A program made the position numbers and the translations under genes. A DNA stretch of 23,969 nt from Clostridia bacterium (GTDB lineage Bacteria > Bacillota > Clostridia > Christensenellales > DUVY01): contig BNZQ01000027.1 of assembly GCA_026001225.1 (NCBI GenBank), positions 1-23,969 of the forward strand. Direction: 5' to 3'. Below the pieces are notes generated by a model. It searched no databases. It saw nothing but the letters and a program-made list of their open reading frames with translations, and was not told the DNA's origin. Of the stretch, positions 6,083-12,777 are shown one piece after another. Within the stretch, counting starts at the first letter, position 1. Each line of letters begins with the position of its first letter.

Positions 6083-6980
6083 AAAACTCCGCGCTGCTTT
6101 TTCCGTATGCCCTGTTATAGCGGCCCAATCGGAATAAATCGCTTTGGCGCGTCAGCCGATTGACGTGCTCGTTGCAGGTAAAGCCCGCGAAAAAGCCCAA
6201 ATCCTTGATAATGCGGATCAGCTCTTTGTTGTACGAACCGAACGGATAGGCGACCGCCGTGGGGCGGATACCCGCGCGGGCTTGTAATTTGTTTTGCCAT
6301 TTGGACAGGTCGGCGCGCACCGCCTTTTCATAGTCCGCGACGCTTTCGCCCGTTTTCAGTTTGAGCCCGTAGCGGCCGCCAAGCCCCTTGCCGAAGCCGT
6401 GCATGTTATAGGTGTGGTTTTGGATTTCGACCAATCCCGAATCGTTCATTTCCTTCATCTGCTCGTAGGTCAGGTGCGACCACGTCATATTGACGGTTTT
6501 ATCGTCCTTTAAATAGTTGTTGTCCGTCAAGCGGCCGATCGTCGCCATGACGCATTTGACGTTGTGCTTTTTTAAAATCGGGAATATGTGAAAATAGTTG
6601 TTCATATAGCCGTCGTCGAACGTGATCATGATCGGTTTTTCGACCGTTTCGCCCGTTTGAACGTAACGGATCAGATCGGCGACATTGATCGGCGTACAAC
6701 TTTTTTCTTTAAGATAGAGGATATCTGTTTCAAATTGAGCGGGCGGCACGTTGTATTTGCCGGGCTTTTTGGCGTGCGTGCTGTGGTACATGACGATCGG
6801 CAGAATCATCGGCGTTTCGGCGGGGGCGGGGAACCGTTCGGCGGGAGAATTTGCGGGAGCCGATAAGGCGTTCGGGGCGGGAAAGGGGGCGAGGGGAAAA
6901 AAGACCGCCGCCGCGAGGACGAGGAACAGGGCGGCGGTTTTAACGAGGGTTGTTTTTTTACGGTTATATTCGCGGCGCAT
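6060..6980 (-). CDS. Exported polysaccharide deacetylase (CE4, NodB fold, PgaB-like)
   Basis: This 306-residue enzyme is predicted to remove N- or O-acetyl groups from a cell-surface or wall polysaccharide outside the membrane. A basic N-terminus and hydrophobic segment (about 14-33) form a signal peptide or anchor, followed by a Pro/Ala linker. CE4 motifs are in order: MYHS (64-67), TFDDGY (120-125, the catalytic/metal Asp pair), NHTYNMH (188-194, with H189 and H194 as metal ligands in the HxxxxH spacing of PgaB-type enzymes) and AYPFG (244-248). The exact substrate cannot be read. The gene is divergent from the glucan synthase, with a short inverted repeat between them. No clear Shine-Dalgarno precedes the start, but no alternative start retains the signal sequence. 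Confidence 0.88.
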   Translation of the reverse strand: MRREYNRKKTTLVKTAALFLVLAAAVFFPLAPFPAPNALSAPANSPAERFPAPAETPMILPIVMYHSTHAKKPGKYNVPPAQFETDILYLKEKSCTPINVADLIRYVQTGETVEKPIMITFDDGYMNNYFHIFPILKKHNVKCVMATIGRLTDNNYLKDDKTVNMTWSHLTYEQMKEMNDSGLVEIQNHTYNMHGFGKGLGGRYGLKLKTGESVADYEKAVRADLSKWQNKLQARAGIRPTAVAYPFGSYNKELIRIIKDLGFFAGFTCNEHVNRLTRQSDLFRLGRYNRAYGKSSAEFFKRLGIE

Positions 6981-7008
6981 GAAGGTATTTTTTGTTGGAG
7001 GCGGTTGT

Positions 7009-7017
7009 TTTATACCA
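7009..7017 (-). promoter_or_regulatory. Extended -10 element of the deacetylase gene
   Basis: On the minus strand this reads TGGTATAAA, a TGn-extended -10 box about 30 bases upstream of the start codon. The -35 region is poor, which is usual for extended -10 promoters. Confidence 0.45.
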
Positions 7018-7041
7018 TAGGAAAAATCGCCAAAATTGCAG

Positions 7042-7060
7042 GCTATTGTTCTACAATAGC
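7042..7060. promoter_or_regulatory. Inverted repeat GCTATTGT-TCT-ACAATAGC
   Basis: A perfect 8-bp inverted repeat with a three-base spacer sits between the divergent deacetylase and glucan synthase genes. It may be an operator for either gene or a small hairpin; there is no T tract. Confidence 0.4.
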
Positions 7061-7119
7061 GCGCCGCGCGCCGTCAACCGTGAATTGCGCGTTGAAATTT
7101 GGGCATACTTAAACGGATT

Positions 7120-10100
7120 ATGGTTTTTGAGCCCGATTTGAATTTATATCCGGCAATATCGGCGCGGGAGCTGCATACCGTTTTGGGCAATTTAGCCGTC
7201 AAAGACGGCGAAATTCAAAAGGGCCGCAGAGTCTTTCCCGTGCGGGATTGCAAGCGGTTTATCGGGCGGAACCATAAAAAATCAGAACGGAAAGCGGAAC
7301 GGGAGGAGAGCTTTGACGAGTTTGAGAAGTGGCTGTATGAAAACGACGGCGTGATTTCGGACGCGCTTTCCGCGATAGCGGCCGACAATAAAATGTTTCG
7401 GAAAATGCCCTATGCGGACGGCGCGCCGAGGGTCTATACGTTCGCGGGACGGGTCTTGAAGCACGCCGACGGAAACGCCGACGCCGAATGGATACGCGGC
7501 GCGGTCGCGGCGTACCAACGGGAAAAACGGTTTGATTATCGGGAATTGCTGTATTTGCCGCTTGCGTTCCGTTGCGCGGCCGTCGAATGGATCTGCGCGC
7601 TGATATTGCGGTATCGGGAAATCGCCCGCAGTAAGCCGGCCACCCCGCCGCCTGTCGACGGTACCCCTCCGCCGGAGGGGAATTCTCAAAAGGATGAGTC
7701 CGATAATCGTCAATCGGTCGTTGTCCGTTCTCAACGGAAACCGAACGCCCTCTTGAAAAACAAATACACGTTGAGCCTATCCGCGTGTATCAACTTCTTG
7801 CGCAAAATCGAGGAGCTTTTGCCCTATGCGGATTTGCGGGCATGGTGCGCCTCCGACGGAATCCTGCGCGGAGAAAGGTCGGGCGTATATCGGGCGATGC
7901 GGGAGGAAACGTGCGGAGATTATTTGGACTTTCTCGCGCGGTTTGCCCGCCGCCGTAACCTGAACGAGGACGACGTTGCGCGGGCCGCCGTCGAATCGGC
8001 GGACGAGGCGTTCGCGGCCGGAATCGGCGCGCCCGCGAACCATTGCGGATATTGGTTCTTTCGGGAACGCGGGGCGTTGGTTCGGCGGCTGAAAGAGGTT
8101 GAGCCTGCCGTGCCCCGGAAAAGCCTTCTTTCAACGAAATCGCGTTTCTTCCAACTTCTGTATATCGTGCCGAATTATGTGATCGCGGCGGCTTTGAGCT
8201 TGGCGGCGTCCGCACTCGTGCCCGCGGGTTGGCCGCGGCTGATATACGCTGTGATAGCCTATCCGATTTTTGTGTATATCGCCAAATTGATCACAACGGG
8301 CGTTTTAAAAATCTTCACGCGGCCCGACGTTTTGCCGCGGCTGGACTTTTCCGGAGGCGTGCCCGACCGTCATAAGACGTTGGTCGTCGTCAGCCAACTG
8401 GTCGCGTCCGAGGACGAGATGCGGCGCGCGGTGCGGCGCGTCGGCGTGAACGCTTCCGCCGAGGCCGACGGCAATATCGGCTATTGCTTGCTGGCCGATT
8501 TGCCCGCGTCGGACGGCGAGAATTTGAGCGATAAGGATAAAGCTATCATCGAGGCGGGGCGTATAGAATGGGAAAACTTAAAGAAGGAGTATAAACATCC
8601 CGTTTCGCTGTATGTGCGCAAGAGGACGTACAACAAAAAAGAAAAGAAATACATGGGGTGGGAACGCAAGCGCGGGGCGCTCATGGATTTGTGCGGACAC
8701 TTTTTAGGCAAGGGACAAGTAAACAATGCACAATGCACAATGCACAATGCACAATTAAAGGGAACAGGGAACAGGGAACAGGGAACAGGTAGCGGTCAGT
8801 TAGAGGATAAAAACGCAGAAAAATTCCCCTCCGACGGAGGGGTGTCTGCAGAGCGGACGGGGTGGCCGACGAACGAAAATAAAACCGATAATTGTGCATT
8901 GCGCATTGTGCATTGTGAATTGAAAAAAGGCAACGGCTTTTTTTACGCGGCTTTCGGCGATGGGGACTTGATTCCGGTCAATATCGTCGCACTGGACGGC
9001 GACACCGCCGCGCCGCCCGGAGCCGTGTTGAACCTGATCGAAACCGCCGCGCATCCGCTCAATTTTAAATACAACGTTTTCAGTCCGCGTATCCGCACGA
9101 ATCCGTTGACCACCGAGGACACTGTTTTCGCGCGGTTGTTTGCCAACGACAGAGGCTTTGACAGTTATTCCTCCGGCGCGTTCGACGTGTATCAAGACCT
9201 TTTTCATATCGGCATCTTTCACGGCAAGGGCTTGTTCCGTATGCGCGAGTTTCACGATACGCTGGCCGAGACCTTGCCGGAAAACCGCATTTTGAGCCAT
9301 GATTTGATCGAGGGCGCGATCGCGGGCGCGGCCAACGTCCGCACCGCGCTTTACGATACGTATCCGCCGGGGTATCGGCCGTTCGTCAAGCGCAATCTGC
9401 GGTGGATTCGCGGCGATTGGCAGCTGATGCCCTATCTGTTACCCACCTTTATCACGCGGTCGGGCAAACGGCGGGCGAATCCCTTGCAACCGCTGTCCAA
9501 ATGGCAGATTACGGACAATCTGCTGTACAGTCTGCTCGCGCCTTGCGGGTTGGCGTTGATCGCTTTGTGCCCGTTTTATGGGGCGGCGTTTCTATGGCCG
9601 CTCCTGACGGGCGCATCCTTTTATTTGAGCGCGTTTTTGACCGATATCTACGTCAATATCAAGGCGGTGTTTCATCGCGCGAGCCTGCCCGCCGTCGCAA
9701 AGCATATCGGCGCGGGGCTTGCCCGCCTACTGTTCAATCTCGCGGTTCTGCCGCATTATGCCCTGTGCGCGCTGTACGCGATCGGCTTGACGTTGGCGCG
9801 TATGCTGTTTAAACGCAATCTGATGAGGTGGGAGACCTTTGCGCATACATTGCCCGCGAAACGGAAAACGCGGAAAAAGGCGGAAATTTCGGAGGCGGAT
9901 GGGGCGTATTTTTTGGAAATCGCGCGTGAAACGTGGGCGTATTTTCGCGATACGCTGAATGCGGAAAATCGGTATTTACCTTGCGACAATTTTCAGGAGG
10001 AGGGGGGCGTCGGTTGGGCGCGGCGCACATCGCCCACGAATATAGGGTTCGCTTTGCTCGCGGCGGTGTGCGCGCGGGATATGGGTTTTTTGGGACAAGA

Positions 10101-12669
10101 GGAATTTTTGGAGCTGACGGAAAACGTTTTGAAAACCGTCCGCGCGCTGAAAAAGTACAAGGGGAATTTATACAATTGGTACGACACTCGAACGTCGGAT
10201 GTTTTGCGGCCCGCATATGTGTCGAGCGTGGACAGCGGAAACTTCTTGGCGGCGTTGGTGGCGGTGAGAGGGGCGATTGTCAATGCACAATGCACAATGC
10301 ACAATGCACACTTAAAGGACGGGAACAGTGATCGGCGGTCAGCGGTCAGTGGTCGGTTAAAGGATAAGGCGTGTCATTCTGCCGTGAGTGAAGAATCCCC
10401 CTCGGCGCAGGACAAGGGACAAGGGACAAGGGACAAAGGACAAGTAAAAGACGATCATTGTGCATTGGAAAAGAATTGCGCATCGAGAATTGTGCATCGT
10501 ATTGACGAATTGATCGAAAATACCGACCTGTCCTGCCTGTACGACCGTAAAAAGAAGCTGTTTTATATCGGATACGAGGAAGGGGCGAGAGGGATACAGG
10601 ACGCGCACTACGACCTTTTGGCGAGCGAGGCGCAGTTGCTTTCCTTTGTCGCCGTCGCGTTGAAAAAGGTTCCGGCGGAAACATGGGCGCGGCTGTCGCG
10701 CGCGCGGGTTCGGGCGGCGGGCGGGACTTTGCGCTCGTGGACGGGCGGCATGTTCGAATATTTGATGCCGCGCCTGTTGTTAGATATCCAGCGCGGCGCC
10801 TTGTTATATGCGGGCAACCGCAACGCGGTGAAAAGTCAAATCGCTTTTTGCCGGCAAGAGAGGCTGCCGTTTTTCGGTATTTCCGAATCGCAATACCGTC
10901 GGTTCGACGGACGCGGAAATTATCAATATAAGGCGTTTGGGATTCGGACGGTCAGTATAAAAAATATCGACGTTCACAGGGTGTTGAGCCCGTATTCGGT
11001 ATTTCTCGCCTTGGGCATCGGCGCGGAAGCGGCCGATATCCGTAAAATGGAAGCGGAGGCTTTACGGGGCAAATACGGCTTTTACGAAGCGATCGATTTT
11101 AGCGACAGGCAAAAAGGGGCGGTTATCCGTTCCTTTATGGCGCATCATCAGGGCATGATTTTGTGCGCGATTTACAATCGTCTGAACGACGGCGCGCTCG
11201 CTCGGGCCTTTATGTCCGATTTTCGGACGGCGGGCGCGGCGTTGCTGCTTGCCGAGCCGGAACCGACGACGCGGGCGGCGCGTAAAAAATTTTCCGCGAA
11301 TATAAGGCAAAAGAGCGGGAAAGGATCGGGAGCAAGAGGCAGGAAAAGCGACGGCCGACAAAAAGAAAGCATAGCAAATCGGGAACGGAGTACAGCGCGA
11401 ACCGACGCGGGCGCAGGCCTTTTGACGAACGGACGGTTTTATTCCGTTTTCAATCGGCGCGGGGAAGGATTTTTGACATTCGACGGCTTTGCATTGACGC
11501 GCTTCCGTACACTACGGAACGCCGGAATACGCTTTTCCGTCGAATGTCCCGACGGGGGGATCGTCGAACTGTCCGATTTGATCCCTAAAGCGGTTTTTAA
11601 AGACGGCGAGACGCTGTTTATTTATCGTGCGCGGGGGTTGCAAATCACGGTCGCGGCGGCGGTGTCGCCCGCGTATCCCGTCGAAGCCCGCGCCGTGCGC
11701 GTGCGGAGCCGGAAGGACCGCGACGGGGTTTATAAAATTACATCCTATTTCGAACCGACTTTATGTCCGCGCGAAGAGGATATTTCGCATCCCGCCTTTT
11801 CCGAGTTGTTTTTGAATACCGAAATCCGGCGCGGGGATAACGCGATCGTCGTGACGCGGAATAACGCGCGGCGCGCGCCCGCGCTGATTCACGTCGCGGC
11901 GGCGGGCGAAAAAAATGAGGCTGTACAATTCGAAGCCTCGCGGTTTAATTTCTTTGGGCGGGGCCCCGCGTCTCCGCCCGACGGATTCACCGTCGCACCC
12001 TGCGTATCCATACGATGCGATATGCCGATGAAAAACGGGAGCGCGGAGGTTTGCTTTTTGACGGGGGCGGCCTATGAGGATCGGGGAAACGGCGACGGGA
12101 ACGACAACGGACGCGGAAACGCAACGGAACGCATGATCGGTTTATTGAATAGTCCCGGCTTTGCCGATAACGTTTTCACGGCCGCGAGGCGCGAGGCGTT
12201 CGGCGCGGGGATGGCGGACGGCGCGGATAAAGCGAATACGTGCGGCGGCGCGGCTTTGCTGTTGGAAAAGCTTGTGGCGGATAAAATTCCCGACCGCGCT
12301 TTAAAGGGGTTGGCGGGACGGGAGCCGAACGTGCGGGGCCTCGAACGTTTGGGGATCGACCTGCGGTTTCCGGTTGTGTGCGTCCGCATAAAAAACGCGG
12401 AGGAATGCGGAGATTTAAGCGGGATCACGGAGGAAGTGAAACGCTTGCGCGGCTGTCTGCGTTTTGGGTTTGGCGTTCTGTACGCGGAAAAGGCGGGGTA
12501 CAGAACGCCACTGAAAGACGCTTTGCGGGAAGCCGTCGCGGATACGGGGGCAATCCTTGTCAATACGGCGGAGGAGTTCGGAGAAACCGTGGCGGCGCTG
12601 GAGGCGGTAGCGATAGAAATGAAAACTGAAAGAGTAGTGGTCAGTGGACAGTGGTCAGTGGACGGTTAA
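7120..12669 (+). CDS. ndvB: Cyclic beta-glucan synthase, N-terminal part (GT84 + glycoamylase-like + sandwich)
   Basis: This 1849-residue membrane enzyme is the first two thirds of an NdvB/ChvB-type synthase, which polymerises UDP-glucose and cyclises a beta-glucan. Order: N-terminal region (PRVYTFAGRVLKHADG, YLPLAFRCAAVEWI); two membrane helices (about 345-395); GT84 domain with TLVVVSQLVASEDEM, KRGALMDLC, the acidic LDGDT, DTVFARLFANDRGFD, NRILSHDLIEG and RWIRGDWQLMPYL; further helices (about 805-895); a glycoamylase-like domain (CDNFQEEGGVGWARRTSPTN, SSVDSGNF, YDLLASEAQLLSF, FMAHHQGM); and a beta-sandwich (LLTNGRFYSVFNRRGEGF, RFNFFGRG). It stops inside a repeat element where family members continue into the phosphorylase-like domain. 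Heptamer elements also add about 70 residues in the GT84 domain and about 75 in the glycoamylase domain. TTG 7099 is an alternative start; neither has a good ribosome binding site. Beta-1,2 linkage is inferred from the family. Confidence 0.85.
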   Translation: MVFEPDLNLYPAISARELHTVLGNLAVKDGEIQKGRRVFPVRDCKRFIGRNHKKSERKAEREESFDEFEKWLYENDGVISDALSAIAADNKMFRKMPYADGAPRVYTFAGRVLKHADGNADAEWIRGAVAAYQREKRFDYRELLYLPLAFRCAAVEWICALILRYREIARSKPATPPPVDGTPPPEGNSQKDESDNRQSVVVRSQRKPNALLKNKYTLSLSACINFLRKIEELLPYADLRAWCASDGILRGERSGVYRAMREETCGDYLDFLARFARRRNLNEDDVARAAVESADEAFAAGIGAPANHCGYWFFRERGALVRRLKEVEPAVPRKSLLSTKSRFFQLLYIVPNYVIAAALSLAASALVPAGWPRLIYAVIAYPIFVYIAKLITTGVLKIFTRPDVLPRLDFSGGVPDRHKTLVVVSQLVASEDEMRRAVRRVGVNASAEADGNIGYCLLADLPASDGENLSDKDKAIIEAGRIEWENLKKEYKHPVSLYVRKRTYNKKEKKYMGWERKRGALMDLCGHFLGKGQVNNAQCTMHNAQLKGTGNREQGTGSGQLEDKNAEKFPSDGGVSAERTGWPTNENKTDNCALRIVHCELKKGNGFFYAAFGDGDLIPVNIVALDGDTAAPPGAVLNLIETAAHPLNFKYNVFSPRIRTNPLTTEDTVFARLFANDRGFDSYSSGAFDVYQDLFHIGIFHGKGLFRMREFHDTLAETLPENRILSHDLIEGAIAGAANVRTALYDTYPPGYRPFVKRNLRWIRGDWQLMPYLLPTFITRSGKRRANPLQPLSKWQITDNLLYSLLAPCGLALIALCPFYGAAFLWPLLTGASFYLSAFLTDIYVNIKAVFHRASLPAVAKHIGAGLARLLFNLAVLPHYALCALYAIGLTLARMLFKRNLMRWETFAHTLPAKRKTRKKAEISEADGAYFLEIARETWAYFRDTLNAENRYLPCDNFQEEGGVGWARRTSPTNIGFALLAAVCARDMGFLGQEEFLELTENVLKTVRALKKYKGNLYNWYDTRTSDVLRPAYVSSVDSGNFLAALVAVRGAIVNAQCTMHNAHLKDGNSDRRSAVSGRLKDKACHSAVSEESPSAQDKGQGTRDKGQVKDDHCALEKNCASRIVHRIDELIENTDLSCLYDRKKKLFYIGYEEGARGIQDAHYDLLASEAQLLSFVAVALKKVPAETWARLSRARVRAAGGTLRSWTGGMFEYLMPRLLLDIQRGALLYAGNRNAVKSQIAFCRQERLPFFGISESQYRRFDGRGNYQYKAFGIRTVSIKNIDVHRVLSPYSVFLALGIGAEAADIRKMEAEALRGKYGFYEAIDFSDRQKGAVIRSFMAHHQGMILCAIYNRLNDGALARAFMSDFRTAGAALLLAEPEPTTRAARKKFSANIRQKSGKGSGARGRKSDGRQKESIANRERSTARTDAGAGLLTNGRFYSVFNRRGEGFLTFDGFALTRFRTLRNAGIRFSVECPDGGIVELSDLIPKAVFKDGETLFIYRARGLQITVAAAVSPAYPVEARAVRVRSRKDRDGVYKITSYFEPTLCPREEDISHPAFSELFLNTEIRRGDNAIVVTRNNARRAPALIHVAAAGEKNEAVQFEASRFNFFGRGPASPPDGFTVAPCVSIRCDMPMKNGSAEVCFLTGAAYEDRGNGDGNDNGRGNATERMIGLLNSPGFADNVFTAARREAFGAGMADGADKANTCGGAALLLEKLVADKIPDRALKGLAGREPNVRGLERLGIDLRFPVVCVRIKNAEECGDLSGITEEVKRLRGCLRFGFGVLYAEKAGYRTPLKDALREAVADTGAILVNTAEEFGETVAALEAVAIEMKTERVVVSGQWSVDG
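7636..7685. repeat. CCCCTCCG-CGGAGGGG palindrome module inside ndvB
   Basis: The segment CGGCCACCCCG...ACCCCTCCGCCGGAGGGGAATT is the inverted counterpart of 8822-8868. A third, decayed copy is at about 12729-12750. Here it codes for a proline-rich stretch (PATPPPVDGTPPPEG). Confidence 0.75.
8711..8922. repeat. Composite heptamer element in the GT84 domain
   Basis: Parts in order are (CAATGCA)x4 at 8724-8751, TTAAAGGG, (GGAACAG)x4 at 8761-8788, a GGTCAGTTAGAGGATAA block, the CCCCTCCG palindrome (8822-8868), and an inverted four-unit ATTGTGC array (8891-8918) closing with ATTG. The two ends form terminal inverted repeats. The whole segment is translated in frame (NNAQCTMHNAQLKGTGNREQ...). It sits where relatives have a short loop between the KRGALMDLC block and the LDGDT motif. 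Confidence 0.9.
10277..10502. repeat. Composite heptamer element in the glycoamylase-like domain
   Basis: Parts in order are (CAATGCA)x4 at 10281-10308, TTAAAGGAC, four GTGGTCA-type units (10328-10355), TTAAAGGATAA, a GTCATTCTG..GAATC module (10373-10398), four GACAAGG-type units (10411-10438) ending GACAAGTAAAAG, and degenerate inverted ATTGTGC units to about 10502. It is translated in frame between SGNFLAALVAVRGA and IDELIENTDLSCLYD, where relatives have a short linker. Confidence 0.88.
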
Positions 12670-12768
12670 AGGAGGCCACTCTGAACGAGGTGAAGAAGCC
12701 CAACCGAATAAAGGGTAAAATCGCGGAAAATCCCTTCCGACGGAGAGGTGCACTGTCCACTGACCACT
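12636..12768. repeat. Heptamer element with 18-bp terminal inverted repeats that splits ndvB
   Basis: Bases 12636-12653 (AGTGGTCAGTGGACAGTG) are the exact reverse complement of 12751-12768. The left end is four GTGGTCA-type units (12637-12664) followed by GTTAAAGGA. The centre contains a CACTCTGAACGAGGTGAAGAAGCCCAACC module and a decayed CCCTTCCGACGGAGAGG palindrome. The element brings the TAA that ends the upstream ORF and further in-frame stops. Confidence 0.9.
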
Positions 12769-12777
12769 AAATAAATT

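Noticed and set aside
8724..8922. CRISPR-like array
   Set aside because: The repeats are contiguous 7-mers without spacers, and no cas gene is present.
9933..10331. Overlapping ORFs in other frames inside the glucan synthase
   Set aside because: GC-rich coding DNA and stop-free heptamers create long spurious frames; none has a recognisable domain or its own ribosome binding site.
11275..11410. Another repeat element in the glucan synthase
   Set aside because: The stretch is a basic, low-complexity linker (KKFSANIRQKSGKGSG), but it contains no heptamer array or boundary word.
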